A DNA stretch of 61,393 nt from Bacillota bacterium (GTDB lineage Bacteria; Bacillota; Sulfobacillia; JACIYH01): the NCBI GenBank assembly GCA_030019365.1, contig JASEFA010000013.1, positions 1-61,393 on the forward strand. The letters run 5' to 3'. Positions 40,784 through 49,885 of the stretch are shown piece after piece. Each line of letters begins with the position of its first letter. The first letter of the stretch is position 1. The notes under the pieces were generated by a model, which was not told the DNA's origin, did not search any database, and saw only the letters and a list, made by a program, of their open reading frames with translations. A program made the position numbers and the translations under genes.

Positions 40784-41941
40784 ATGCAGGCATACCTGGA
40801 TAACGCCGCCACCACCCGGGTGCTCCCGGAAGTGGCGGAGATGATGCGGGAGATCATGGTGGATCACTACGGCAACCCGTCGTCTTTGCACCGCCTCGGC
40901 CTCGAAGCCGAAAAGCTCGTGAATCAAGCCCGGGAGCGGCTGGCGGCGGTGCTCGGGTGCACACCCGCGGAGGTGATCTTCACCGCCGGGGGAACAGAGG
41001 CCAATGCTCTCGCCATCAGGGGCACCGCCTGGATGCGCCACGCTGAGGGGCGTCACCTCGTCACCACCAGGATCGAGCACCCCTCCGTCCTGCAGACCTG
41101 CCGCATGCTGGAGCAGGAGGGATGGGAGGCCACTTACCTGGACGTGGACGCCAGCGGGACCGTGGACCTCGCCCAACTGGAACGGGCCCTGCGGCCCACC
41201 ACCGTCCTGGTCACCGTGCATTACGTCAATAATGAAGTGGGAACGGTGCAGCCCATCTCCGCCATCGCGGGCATCCTGGGCACGGGGAAGCGCCGCCCCT
41301 GGTTGCACGTGGACGCCGTCCAGGCCCTGGGCAAGCTGCCCGTTGCCGTCCCCGACCTGGGTGCCGACCTCATGTCCCTGAGCGCGCACAAGGTCCACGG
41401 CCCCAAGGGAACAGGGGCTCTGTACGCGCGCCGGGGAATCAGGCTGCGTCCTCTCCTGGCGGGGGGAGAACAGGAGTTCGGGTTGCGGGCGGGTACCGAG
41501 AACGTGGCCGGCATCGCGGGATTCGGCCTGGCCGCACAGCTGGCGGAACAAAGCCGGCCCGCCGCCGCCGCGCACATGCGCTGCCTCAAGGCGGAGATGG
41601 GCACCCGCCTCACCAGCGAAGTGGCCGGGTGCCGTGTGAACGGTCCCCCGCCCGAGCAGGGAGCCCCCCACATACTGAACCTGAGGTTGCCCGGCATGCG
41701 GGGGGAAACCATGGTACACTACCTGGAGGAGCGAGGTGTCTACGTTTCCACCACCTCGGCCTGCGCCTCCCGGCGTCACCCCGTGAGCCACGTCCTGGTG
41801 GCCCTCGGGCTCTCCGAAGAGGAGGCAGCGTGCTCCCTCCGCATCAGTCTGTCCCGGCTGAACAGCCTGGAGGAGGTTACCTATGCCATCGGGCTGATCC
41901 GGCAGGGCGTGTCGGAGCTCGGTCGTTTCAGAGGGAGGTGA
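40784..41941 (+). CDS. cysteine desulfurase (NifS/IscS family)
   Basis: 385 residues from ATG 40784 (GGGGGG upstream). PLP enzyme class V: YLDNAATTRVLPEV, NPSSLHRLG, FTAGGTEANALAI, HVDAVQALGKLPV, PLP lysine in SLSAHKVHGPKGTGALY, catalytic Cys in STTSACASRRHP. It removes sulfur from cysteine as a persulfide. It is translationally coupled (GTGA overlap) to thiI, so its main task here should be feeding sulfur to ThiI for 4-thiouridine in tRNA or thiamine synthesis. Confidence 0.93.
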   Translation: MQAYLDNAATTRVLPEVAEMMREIMVDHYGNPSSLHRLGLEAEKLVNQARERLAAVLGCTPAEVIFTAGGTEANALAIRGTAWMRHAEGRHLVTTRIEHPSVLQTCRMLEQEGWEATYLDVDASGTVDLAQLERALRPTTVLVTVHYVNNEVGTVQPISAIAGILGTGKRRPWLHVDAVQALGKLPVAVPDLGADLMSLSAHKVHGPKGTGALYARRGIRLRPLLAGGEQEFGLRAGTENVAGIAGFGLAAQLAEQSRPAAAAHMRCLKAEMGTRLTSEVAGCRVNGPPPEQGAPHILNLRLPGMRGETMVHYLEERGVYVSTTSACASRRHPVSHVLVALGLSEEEAACSLRISLSRLNSLEEVTYAIGLIRQGVSELGRFRGR

Positions 41942-43137
41942 GTGCCCGTCCCGTGGACAGGCTCTTGTTGATACACTACGGGGAAATAGGTCTCAAGGGA
42001 GAGAACCGCGAGTTCTTCGAACGCAAGCTGCAGGCCGGCCTGCAGCGGGCCCTGGCCCCCTGGCCCGGGGTCTCCGTGGAAAGGCGCCACGGTCGTCTCT
42101 ACATACTCAATCCCCCCGATCCCGGAGCAGCCCTGAAGCGCCTGGAGCGGGTATTCGGCGTCGTGGCCATCAGCCCGGCCGTGCGCGTCCCCCTTGACCT
42201 GGAGGCGATCGCAGAAGCGGCCCGCCACCTCATGCAAGATGCCGCGGCCAGCGCCTCCGCCCTCCCTCTCACGTTCAAGGTGAAGGCGCGCCGCGCCAAC
42301 AAGGGGTTCCGTCCGGACTCCATGGAACTCCAGCGTCTCCTGGGCGCAGACCTGCTGCGCACCGTCCCCGGCCTGAAGGTGGACGTGCACGAACCCGAAG
42401 TCATACTCGAGGTCGAGATCAGGGAGAACGCCTATCTGTACGGGCGGTCGATCGCGGGACCTGGGGGCCTCCCCCTGGGCGCGAGCGGAAAGGCCCTGCT
42501 CCTCCTGTCGGGGGGCATCGACAGCCCGGTGGCAGGGTGGATGGGCATGCGCCGGGGCCTGGAGATGGAGTGCGTGCACTTCTACACCCCACCCTTCACC
42601 GGTCCCCGCTCCGTGGAAAAGGTGGAGGACCTGTGCCGCCAGTTGGCCACCTGGTGCGGACGCATCCGGCTGCACATGGCGAAGCTCACCGACGTGCAGA
42701 AGGCCATCTGGGAAGGGGCCCCCGAGGACCTGCGGGTCCTCTTGATGCGCCGCTTCATGATGAGAGTGGCGTCGGAAGTGGCCCGGCAGCAGGGCGCGAG
42801 CGCCCTGGTCACCGGTGAGAACCTGGGGCAGGTTGCCAGCCAGACCGTGGAGAGCCTCACCGTGATCGAGGCTGCGGCCTCGCTGATCGTGTTGCGCCCC
42901 CTGCTGGCGTGGGACAAGACCGAGATCATCCGCCGGGCCCAGGAAATCGAGACTTACGAGATATCCATCCGGCCCTACGAGGACTGCTGCACCCTGTTCG
43001 TGCCCCGTCACCCCCGCACCCGGCCCGGTCTCGCGGAAGTGGAGGAAGCGGAGGCGAAGCTGCCCGTGGAGACTCTGGTGCGGGGTTGCCTGGAACAGAC
43101 CGAGAGCACCATACTCAAGGCTCCGGAATGGATATGA
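41938..43137 (+). CDS. thiI: tRNA sulfurtransferase ThiI (without rhodanese domain)
   Basis: 399 residues; GTG 41938 overlaps the desulfurase stop. N-terminal ferredoxin-like domain (LLIHYGEIGLKGENREFFER), THUMP domain (~60-165), and PP-loop ATPase LLLLSGGIDSPVAGWMGMRR. The C-terminus ends after EDCCTLFVPRHPRTRP, without the rhodanese domain of E. coli ThiI, as in Gram-positive relatives. Sulfur is then delivered directly by the dedicated desulfurase upstream. Confidence 0.93.
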   Translation: MSARPVDRLLLIHYGEIGLKGENREFFERKLQAGLQRALAPWPGVSVERRHGRLYILNPPDPGAALKRLERVFGVVAISPAVRVPLDLEAIAEAARHLMQDAAASASALPLTFKVKARRANKGFRPDSMELQRLLGADLLRTVPGLKVDVHEPEVILEVEIRENAYLYGRSIAGPGGLPLGASGKALLLLSGGIDSPVAGWMGMRRGLEMECVHFYTPPFTGPRSVEKVEDLCRQLATWCGRIRLHMAKLTDVQKAIWEGAPEDLRVLLMRRFMMRVASEVARQQGASALVTGENLGQVASQTVESLTVIEAAASLIVLRPLLAWDKTEIIRRAQEIETYEISIRPYEDCCTLFVPRHPRTRPGLAEVEEAEAKLPVETLVRGCLEQTESTILKAPEWI

Positions 43138-44345
43138 CATCTCTCGCCGTCCCCCCGCGTCCGGCCAGGGAAGATCCCGGCTACCTGGCGCTGGGCCGGG
43201 ACCTGTGGCTCCTGTTCCTGTCCACGCTGCTGTGGAGCGTGGGAGCCGGCCTGTACATGTACACCTGGCCGGCATATGTGCGGGAGCTTGGGGCAGACGC
43301 CCCGGAGCTGGGGCTCCTCTACGCCATCTCCTTCGGGGCCATGGCGCTCTCCTACCTCCCGGGGGGTTACCTGGCGGACAGGTTCGACCGCAAGTGGGTG
43401 ATAGTGGCGGGTTGGGCGGTGGCCACCCCGGGTCCCTTCCTGTATATCCTGGCGCAACACTGGACACACCTGATACCCGCGGTGATACTGTACAACATCT
43501 CCATGTTCTCCGGTCCCGCCCTGCGGGCCTACATGGCCCACCTCAGCCCGGCCCACCGCATGTCCACCGTGTTCGCCGTCGTGGACGCCGCCTGGCCCCT
43601 GGGCATGGTCATCTCCCCCGTCATGGGCGGCATCTGGGCCGACCGGGCCGGCATGCGCCCCGTGTTCCGGACTGCCTTTGCCCTGTGCGCGCTCTCCACC
43701 GCCGTCCTCCTTCCCATGCGGTCGCAGAAGCCCCGCCCCCAGGGCGGGGAGACCGCCGCGGGCCTCGGCGAGGTCGTCTCCCTCCCCGGGGTGCCGCGAT
43801 TGCTGGCGCTGTCGGCAGGGGTGTACCTCTTGCAGCACATTTTCCTCCCCTTTGTCACCCCCTTCCTGCAGGACGTAGCCGGCCTGGACCTGGCCGGGGT
43901 GGGATTGGTGGGGTCGGCGGTGGCCCTGGGCGGCTCTCTCCTCAGCCCCCCGCTGGGATGGCTTGCCGACCGCCTGGGCAGGGCCCGTGGCGTCGCCATA
44001 TCGCTCTTTCTGATGGTGCTTTCCCTGGCCGTCCTCATGGCATCCGGCAACATGTGGTGGCTCGCGCTGTTCGGGTTCCTGCGCGGGGCGGGCACCATCT
44101 CCTGGAGCCTGCTGGCGGCCATGATTGCGACTCTGCTGCCACCGCGTGCTCGCGGCCGCGGCTTCGCGCTCTTCAGCCTGGCGAACGGGCTGGGCATGGC
44201 AGCCGGTCCCTATCCCGGCGGCTGGATGTACCGCGCCAGTCCCTACCTGCCCTTCGCCGTTTCGGCAGGCCTCCTGCTTACAACCGCAGCGGTTTTGACG
44301 GTCACCCAGAAATTTCACATGACAAAAAGCGCCTCTCTCCGTTAG
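43128..44345 (+). CDS. MFS transporter
   Basis: 405 residues from ATG 43128, overlapping the end of thiI by ten bases. Twelve hydrophobic segments; motif A GGYLADRFDRKWVIVAGW, second-half motif GWLADRLGRARGVAISL. The substrate is unknown. Coupling to thiI may be only positional. Confidence 0.85.
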   Translation: MDMTSLAVPPRPAREDPGYLALGRDLWLLFLSTLLWSVGAGLYMYTWPAYVRELGADAPELGLLYAISFGAMALSYLPGGYLADRFDRKWVIVAGWAVATPGPFLYILAQHWTHLIPAVILYNISMFSGPALRAYMAHLSPAHRMSTVFAVVDAAWPLGMVISPVMGGIWADRAGMRPVFRTAFALCALSTAVLLPMRSQKPRPQGGETAAGLGEVVSLPGVPRLLALSAGVYLLQHIFLPFVTPFLQDVAGLDLAGVGLVGSAVALGGSLLSPPLGWLADRLGRARGVAISLFLMVLSLAVLMASGNMWWLALFGFLRGAGTISWSLLAAMIATLLPPRARGRGFALFSLANGLGMAAGPYPGGWMYRASPYLPFAVSAGLLLTTAAVLTVTQKFHMTKSASLR

Positions 44346-44377
44346 AATGGACGGGCAGGAAGGAGGCGGGAACCGAG

Positions 44378-44995
44378 ATGAAGCGTCATCGCACGCACGT
44401 AACCCTGGGCCTGGCGGTGCTGCTGGTGCTGGTAATGCCGGCCCAGGCTCTCGCGGCGTACTACACCGTGCAACCGGGCGATACCCTGTGGGAGATCGCC
44501 CGGTGGTTCGGCACCGACGTGTACACGCTGGAGTCGTGGAACCCGGGGGCCGGATGGTGGATATACCCGGGACAGACCCTGGCGGTACCCGACCGCCCCC
44601 AGGCATCCCGCGGGGTGTTCTGGGGCGCCGTCCCCTATTCCCGCGACGACCTCCTTCTCCTGGCCCGCCTGATCGAAGCGGAAGCGGGAGGCGAACCCTA
44701 CCTCGGGAAAGTGGCCGTGGGGGCGGTGGTGGTGAATCGTGCCCGTAGCGGCTTTTTCCCGTCCAGCATCCGGGGGGTCATCTTCGACCCCGGCCAGTTC
44801 GAACCCGTACTGAACGGCTACATCTGGGATGTGTACCCGAGCGAGGAAAGCCTGCGGGCGGCGCAGGAGGCCCTGGCGGGGTACGATCCCACCGGTGGCG
44901 CTGTTTACTTTTACGCGTACAACAAGGTCTGGGATCCCTACATGTCTTCCCGGCCCTGGGCCGCCACCATCGGCGGTCACCGCTTCACCTACTGA
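44378..44995 (+). CDS. secreted LysM + SleB/CwlJ-type cell-wall hydrolase
   Basis: 205 residues from ATG 44378 (AGGAGG upstream). Signal peptide (residues 1-~27, LAVLLVLVMPAQALA), a LysM peptidoglycan-binding domain (~28-70, YYTVQPGDTLWEIARWFGTD), and a hydrolase domain (~85-205) with DLLLLARLIEAEAGGEPYLG and GKVAVGAVVVNRARSGFFPS, the SleB/CwlJ signature with its catalytic Glu. Such enzymes act on spore cortex or vegetative wall. This supports a spore-forming ancestry but does not prove sporulation. Confidence 0.92.
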   Translation: MKRHRTHVTLGLAVLLVLVMPAQALAAYYTVQPGDTLWEIARWFGTDVYTLESWNPGAGWWIYPGQTLAVPDRPQASRGVFWGAVPYSRDDLLLLARLIEAEAGGEPYLGKVAVGAVVVNRARSGFFPSSIRGVIFDPGQFEPVLNGYIWDVYPSEESLRAAQEALAGYDPTGGAVYFYAYNKVWDPYMSSRPWAATIGGHRFTY

Positions 44996-44999
44996 CATC

Positions 45000-45029
45000 C
45001 CGGCACCGGGCCGCCCGGGCTCGTGCCGG
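45000..45029. terminator. hairpin between convergent genes, candidate bidirectional terminator
   Basis: CCGGCAC (45000-45006) pairs with GTGCCGG (45023-45029), with an inner GC stem. There is no U-run on either side. The position between the convergent hydrolase and fixX stops supports a termination role. Confidence 0.4.
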
Positions 45030-45035
45030 CGCGGG

Positions 45036-45356
45036 CTAGCCGAAGCGGTAGACGATGCCGAAGCCGCCGCGCGGATAGTGCCAGTCGATGTTCCCGTGCG
45101 GGCAGACGATGCGGCACGCCCCGCACTCCACGCAGCGCTCGTACTCCACCACGATGCGCTTCTCCCCCTGCTCTTCTTCCCACCGATAGACGTGGGCCGG
45201 GCACACCACCGTGCAGGGGCGACCCTTGCTGCCGCATTTCTCCAGGCAGGGCTGCCGGTCGCTGACGAACAGGTGGGGGCGGTCGTCCACCCGGTACCTG
45301 ATGAGATAGAGCTTGTCGTCGACACTGCTCGCCATCGCGGTCACCGTCTCCGCCAT
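45036..45356 (-). CDS. fixX: FixX-type ferredoxin-like protein
   Basis: 106 residues from ATG 45356 (GGGAGGGCGG upstream). Iron-sulfur region: CTVVCPAHVY and YERCVECGACRIVCPHGNID, the FixX pattern in which only one [4Fe-4S] cluster is kept. The N-terminal part has CLEKCGSKGRPC. It accepts electrons from the FixABC flavoproteins. Its start overlaps the fixC stop (TGATG). Confidence 0.9.
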   Translation of the reverse strand: MAETVTAMASSVDDKLYLIRYRVDDRPHLFVSDRQPCLEKCGSKGRPCTVVCPAHVYRWEEEQGEKRIVVEYERCVECGACRIVCPHGNIDWHYPRGGFGIVYRFG

Positions 45357-46657
45357 CACCACACCGCCCTCCCGCCCCGGTACAGGTCGAAGAGAATCTG
45401 GCCCGCAGACCGCCGGGAAAGCACGGCCCGGAGGGCTCTGTGCAGCTTGGCGGCCTTGGGAACGCCGTCCACGGTCATGATCTCGCCCAGGGCCTCGGCG
45501 ATGGCCTGCGGGTAGGTGGTGAACAGGGCTGGAGTCCGCTCCAGGAAGCGCGGTATGCGTCGGTAGTGTTTGAGGTCCCGCAGCACGAAACTCTCTTCCA
45601 GCTTCCGCCGGTACAGGCTCAGGCTCTCCCGGGAGTAATCCTTTTTCTCCCGGACCGCCAGCACCGCCTCGGCCGCCAGCCGGCCCGAGGTCATGGCCAG
45701 GTTCGACCCTTCCCGGTGCAGCGAGTTCACCAGCATGGCGGCGTCCCCGCACACCAGCAACCCGTGATCGTAGACCCGCGGCACAGCGTTGTATCCCCCC
45801 TCCGGAATGAGGTGGGCCAGGTACTCCTTCGTCTCTCCTCCCTCGATCAGGGGACGAACCATGGGGTGGCTCTTCAGGTGCTCCAGCAGGTCGTAGGGAC
45901 GGACGCCGGCTTTGGCCATGTCCGAAAGCATGGCCCCCACCCCGATGGACACCGAATCCCTGTTGGTGTAGATGAAGGCCGTTCCGGTGAGGCCCTTGCA
46001 GGCGTCTCCGATCAGCTCGATGGCCACCCCCTGCCCGCGGGGCAAGCCGAAGCGGTCTTCGATCTTCTCGGCCGGAAGGGCGATCACCTCCTTGGCCGCC
46101 AGGGCGACCTGGTCAGTCTCGATACCCTCGCGCCCCGCTGCCGCGCCCGAGTACAGAGAGTTCAGGGTGTTGACGCCGGCGGCCACGATCACCACGTCGG
46201 CGTAGACCTCGCCATCCCCGCGCCCGGTCCTTACCCCCGCCACCCTGCCATCCTGCCAGATCAGGTCTTCCACCAGGGTCTCGTTGACCAGCAGCGCCCC
46301 CGCCTCAACGGCCTTACCCGCGAACCAGGGATCGAATTTCGCTCGCAGCACGCTGAAGGCGCTGGGGGACTCCCGGAACCTCTCGCTCCGGTAGCCGACC
46401 TTGAAGGCGGCGGTCTCGGTGAGCATCCAGAACTGCTGCTCCACGATGGGGCGCTCGAGGGGAGCTTCGCGGGTGGCGCCCGGGACGATTTCCTCCAGCA
46501 TGCGCGGGTAAAGGATGCCTCCCATGACGTTCTTGGCCCCCGGGGACTCCCCCCGCTCCAGGACGAGGACCTTCACGCCCGCTCTGGCCAGAACATACGC
46601 CGCCGCGCTGCCCGCCGGTCCCGCCCCCACCACGATCACTTCAAACTGCTCGTCCAT
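45356..46657 (-). CDS. fixC: FixC-type flavoprotein (ETF:quinone oxidoreductase family)
   Basis: 433 residues from ATG 46657. N-terminal FAD-binding motif VIVVGAGPAGSAAAYVLARA, then VLERGESPGAKNVMGGILYP and the second FAD motif HGLLVCGDAAMLVNSLHREG. Full length, without the C-terminal ferredoxin of eukaryotic ETF-QO, because FixX supplies it. It passes electrons between the ETF-like FixAB and quinone or ferredoxin; bifurcation is known for FixABCX of other organisms. Confidence 0.93.
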   Translation of the reverse strand: MDEQFEVIVVGAGPAGSAAAYVLARAGVKVLVLERGESPGAKNVMGGILYPRMLEEIVPGATREAPLERPIVEQQFWMLTETAAFKVGYRSERFRESPSAFSVLRAKFDPWFAGKAVEAGALLVNETLVEDLIWQDGRVAGVRTGRGDGEVYADVVIVAAGVNTLNSLYSGAAAGREGIETDQVALAAKEVIALPAEKIEDRFGLPRGQGVAIELIGDACKGLTGTAFIYTNRDSVSIGVGAMLSDMAKAGVRPYDLLEHLKSHPMVRPLIEGGETKEYLAHLIPEGGYNAVPRVYDHGLLVCGDAAMLVNSLHREGSNLAMTSGRLAAEAVLAVREKKDYSRESLSLYRRKLEESFVLRDLKHYRRIPRFLERTPALFTTYPQAIAEALGEIMTVDGVPKAAKLHRALRAVLSRRSAGQILFDLYRGGRAVW

Positions 46658-48651
46658 CAGCGCATCGCCCCCCGGCCGGACTCTCCGTCGCCTTCCGCCC
46701 GCGCCGCCGAACGGACGACACGGGCGAGGGCCGGCACCACTTCGAACAGGTCGCCCACGATACCGTAGTCCGCGATCTGAAAGATGGGGGCGTGGGGATC
46801 CTTGTTGATGGCCACCACCACCTCCGAGCCCTGCATCCCGGCCAGGTGCTGGATGGCCCCGGAGATTCCGCAGGCGATGTACAGCCGGGGACGCACGGTC
46901 TGGCCGGTCTGGCCCACCTGGTGTTCCTGGGAAATCCAGCCGGCCGCCACCGCCCCCCGGGAGGCACCCACCGCACCCCCCAGGGCGTCCGCCAGCTCCT
47001 TGAGCACGGTGAAGCCCTGCGGGCCCCCCACCCCGCGGCCGCCGGATACGATGACTTCCGCTTCCGCCAGGGAGCGCGTGTCGCCCGCCCGGGGCACGAA
47101 CTGCATAACCCTGGCGGCGATGCTCTCCTCGTCCAGGTCGATCCGCTCCTCCACCAGGCGGCCGCGCCGGGACGCATCCCGGGGAGGCATGGGCATGACG
47201 CGGGGGCGCACCGTGGCCATCTGGGGACGGCGGGTCCGGCACAGGATGGTGGCCATGACGTTGCCCCCGAAGGCCGGGCGGGTTTGCCGCAGGAGTTTGG
47301 TGTCGGGATCGATCTCCAGGCCCGTGCAGTCAGCAGTGAGTCCCGTCTCCAGGCTGGTGGCCACGGTCGACGCCAGGTCTCTCCCCTGGGCGGTCGCCCC
47401 CAGGAGGAAGATCTGGGGCCGGTGCTTCCTCACCAGTTCCACGGCGGCGCGGGCGTAAGGGGCAGTCCGGTACTCCTTCAGGACGGGATGGTCCACCAGG
47501 TATGTCACGTCGGCCCCGTAGGTGAAGCTCTCCTCCGCCAGGGCCCTGACGCCCTGGCCCAGAACGACGGCCCCCACCTCAGCGCCCAGCTCGCGGGCCA
47601 GCCGCACGGCCTCCCCCACCAGTTCCCAGGAGACGGGGGCAGCTCGTCCTTCCCGCTGCTCGACGAAGACGAAAATGCCGCCGCCCACTGCCACCTCATC
47701 CCCGGCCGCCCGCTCACCCTCACCCGGCGCCGGAGCGCCCGTCTCCGGGGGCGATTCACCTTCTGCCGCCGCCCGCCCGGGCTGAGCCGACACCTCTTCC
47801 GGCCGGGAGCCCCCCGTCGGGCCGGAATGATTCCGGCCGGCCAGCAGGCCCCGGCCTGCCAGCCGGGCCACCAGGGCCTCAGCCTGCGCCTCTGCCCCAC
47901 CATCGGAGGAGATATACTCGGTGTTGCGCTTCAGCCGCACCTCCGGGGTAAAGGTCCTTACCACGCTGGTGGGGGAACCCTTGAGGCCGCAACGGCCGTC
48001 TTCCACGTCCAGGTCCGCCCTGGTCCAGATCACCGGCCCATGGCGCACAGCCCTGGTCATGTCGGGCAGGGTGGCATAGCGGACGTCGTTGATCTCGTCG
48101 GAGACGGTGAGCAGGGCCGGCAGCCTCGTCCGCACCAGCTCCCGACCCCCTTCCACGGCCCGCCACACCCCTACGGTCCCTTCCTGGAAATCGATGGAGT
48201 CGATCCTGATCACATATGTCAACTGCTTGAAACCCAGCCGGGTGGCGACGCCCGGCCCCACCTGTCCGGTGTCCCCGTCGATGGCCATCTTGCCGCACAG
48301 GACGATGTCCACGGGCTCGCCGGTGGCCACCTTGCGGATGGCCGCCGCCAGCACGTAACTGGTGGCCAGGGTATCCGACCCGGCAAAGGCCCGGTCCGTG
48401 AGGAGGATGGCTTCATCCGCCCCGTAGGAGATGGCCTTCTTCAGGGCCGCCGCCGCCTGGGGAGGACCCATGCTGATGACAGTCACCCTGCCTCCGAAGC
48501 GCTCCTTCAGGCGTAGGGCCTCCTCCAGGGCGTGCACGTCATAGGGATTGGCAATAGAGGGCACACCCGCCCGCACCAGCGTGCCGGTGGCGGGGTCGAT
48601 CTTCACTTCCGTCGTGTCCGGAACCTGCTTCAGGCAGACTACCGCGTGCAA
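46657..48651 (-). CDS. fused electron-transfer flavoprotein FixA-FixB (ETF beta + alpha)
   Basis: 664 residues from a TTG at 48651, or a little longer from GTG 48657/48660. Residues ~1-260 are FixA/ETF-beta (HAVVCLKQVPDTTEVKIDPA, then CGKMAIDGDTGQVGPGVATR, and the AMP-site region). A ~75-residue Pro/Gly/Glu linker follows, then FixB/ETF-alpha (~340-660) with the FAD motif ACGISGAIQHLAGMQGSEVV and INKDPHAPIFQIADYGIVGD. ETF subunits are normally separate; this is a single continuous frame. Its stop overlaps fixC's ATG (TGATG). FixAB receives electrons from a dehydrogenase or NADH. Confidence 0.9.
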   Translation of the reverse strand: MHAVVCLKQVPDTTEVKIDPATGTLVRAGVPSIANPYDVHALEEALRLKERFGGRVTVISMGPPQAAAALKKAISYGADEAILLTDRAFAGSDTLATSYVLAAAIRKVATGEPVDIVLCGKMAIDGDTGQVGPGVATRLGFKQLTYVIRIDSIDFQEGTVGVWRAVEGGRELVRTRLPALLTVSDEINDVRYATLPDMTRAVRHGPVIWTRADLDVEDGRCGLKGSPTSVVRTFTPEVRLKRNTEYISSDGGAEAQAEALVARLAGRGLLAGRNHSGPTGGSRPEEVSAQPGRAAAEGESPPETGAPAPGEGERAAGDEVAVGGGIFVFVEQREGRAAPVSWELVGEAVRLARELGAEVGAVVLGQGVRALAEESFTYGADVTYLVDHPVLKEYRTAPYARAAVELVRKHRPQIFLLGATAQGRDLASTVATSLETGLTADCTGLEIDPDTKLLRQTRPAFGGNVMATILCRTRRPQMATVRPRVMPMPPRDASRRGRLVEERIDLDEESIAARVMQFVPRAGDTRSLAEAEVIVSGGRGVGGPQGFTVLKELADALGGAVGASRGAVAAGWISQEHQVGQTGQTVRPRLYIACGISGAIQHLAGMQGSEVVVAINKDPHAPIFQIADYGIVGDLFEVVPALARVVRSAARAEGDGESGRGAMR

Positions 48652-48699
48652 CGCCACCACCTCGCCGAACCGGGTGTGGCCCGGGGGACCGGTCCCCGG

Positions 48700-48850
48700 G
48701 CCACGCGCCTGCATGCAGGCAGTGAATGGTGAGCAGGAGCGGTCGATGAGCTTCACCGGCTCCTCCTCCGCCTTCTCGTACCTCTACGCCGGCGCCCCGC
48801 ACTTGGGGCAGGTGGCCAGTGCCTCCGCGCCCCACCGCCGGCGGCTCTCC
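48700..48850 (-). pseudogene. rubredoxin-like tail with in-frame TAG
   Basis: Between rubrerythrin and fixA-fixB the frame reads GAEALATCPKCGAPA, TAG (48784-48786), RYEKAEEEPVKLIDRS. 'CPxCGAP-x-(R/E)-x-(F/Y)-E' is a rubredoxin-like zinc ribbon and its usual acidic tail. The TAG splits it, no good start was found upstream, and the frame then runs into fixA-fixB. Probably a dead remnant of a rubredoxin or second rubrerythrin. The strong GGAGGAGG before GTG 48756 belongs to this tail. Confidence 0.4.
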
Positions 48851-48930
48851 CCGCCGGCCCCGGCGCTGCGGTGCCGGTGAGCAGCCGCCACGGCGGCGGT
48901 ACGGCCCCGGCGCCGGTGAGGCGGCCGGCG

Positions 48931-49434
48931 CTAGAACCGGACGTACCGGTTGCCCTGGGTGCCGCAGATGGGGCAGCGGTCGGGCGGCTCCCCCATCACG
49001 GTGTGACCGCATACCGGGCACACCACCACGGGGGCGGTACCGATGCACTGTCCCGCCTGCACCTTCTCGCGGGCCTCTGCGTACAGGGCGGCGTGGATCT
49101 TCTCCGCCGCCACCGCCCAGTTCATGCTGCGCTCGGCCTCCCTCACACCCTGCAGCTGGGCCACCGCCAGGAACGCCGGGTACATCTCCTCCACCTCATA
49201 GGTCTCCCCGCCGATGGCCTTGCCCAGGTTCTCGCTCGTGGACCCCAGCTCGGCCAGGGCCTTGAAGTGGTTGGTGGCATGTACCTGCTCCGCGTAAGCG
49301 ATGGCGCGGAACAGACGGGCCACGTTGGGGTGCCCTTCCTTCTCCGCCTTCTCGGCGAAGATAAGGTAGCGCATGTGGGCCTGACTTTCCCCCGCAAATG
49401 CCGCCCTGAGGTTATCCTCAGTCATTCTCCCCAC
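48931..49434 (-). CDS. rubrerythrin
   Basis: 167 residues from GTG 49434 (GGGGGG upstream; ATG 49425 possible). A ferritin-like diiron four-helix bundle with FAGESQAHMRYLIFAEKAEK, AIAYAEQVHATNHFKALAEL, EEMYPAFLAVAQLQGVREAE and AAEKIHAALYAEA, which carry the Glu/His ligands. The C-terminal rubredoxin domain is VVCPVCGHTVMGEPPDRCPI followed by CG. It reduces hydrogen peroxide in anaerobes. It has its own promoter at 49498 and precedes the fix operon. Confidence 0.95.
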   Translation of the reverse strand: MGRMTEDNLRAAFAGESQAHMRYLIFAEKAEKEGHPNVARLFRAIAYAEQVHATNHFKALAELGSTSENLGKAIGGETYEVEEMYPAFLAVAQLQGVREAERSMNWAVAAEKIHAALYAEAREKVQAGQCIGTAPVVVCPVCGHTVMGEPPDRCPICGTQGNRYVRF

Positions 49435-49497
49435 CGTCTATCCCCCCTGTGCGATTTGCCTCTCCAGGTCACGGAACCCGGAGATTCGCTGGGTCCC

Positions 49498-49526
49498 ATC
49501 TTAGCAGGAATCGTTACTTCTTGCAA
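49498..49526 (-). promoter_or_regulatory. predicted promoter of rubrerythrin
   Basis: On the minus strand TTGCAA (49521-49526), 17-base spacer, TAAGAT (49498-49503). TSS ~49491, leader ~57 bases. It lies in the 3' end of the small upstream gene. Confidence 0.6.
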
Positions 49527-49785
49527 GCAGGCAAGCCCTGCCACTCCGCCGTACCCGCCCGGCACCGCCTGTGATCTGAACGGTCCTGAACATGTCGCTC
49601 GGGATCTCGAGTTCGGTGGTACCTTCATCCACATCGAGGGACCCGGTGAGCGACCTTTCCGCCTTCACGGTCGGGAACCACCCCGTGTCCCACACCCAGG
49701 AGAACCCCACCTGGTCCAGCGCCACCGCCACCGCATGTCCGCCGGCCAGGGCCAGGCAGAGCAGGATCACCAGCACCACCGACAC
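49501..49785 (-). CDS. small exported protein of unknown function
   Basis: 94 residues from GTG 49785 with a weak SD. The N-terminus VSVVLVILLCLALAGGHAVA is a clear hydrophobic export segment, but without positive charges before it. The rest (FSWVWDTGWFPTVKAE, SLDVDEGTTELEIPSDMFRT) is polar and beta-like. No known domain. The C-terminal 25 residues are basic and overlap the rubrerythrin promoter, so the gene may be truncated or not real. Confidence 0.4.
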   Translation of the reverse strand: MSVVLVILLCLALAGGHAVAVALDQVGFSWVWDTGWFPTVKAERSLTGSLDVDEGTTELEIPSDMFRTVQITGGAGRVRRSGRACLLARSNDSC

Positions 49786-49885
49786 CCGATCCTACACCAC
49801 GGCGGCGGGGCCGCCCCGGGCCCGCGCCCACGAATGCCTCACCAGCTATTGTTGAGTCTCGAGGAACGGCAACCTTGCCACGTGA

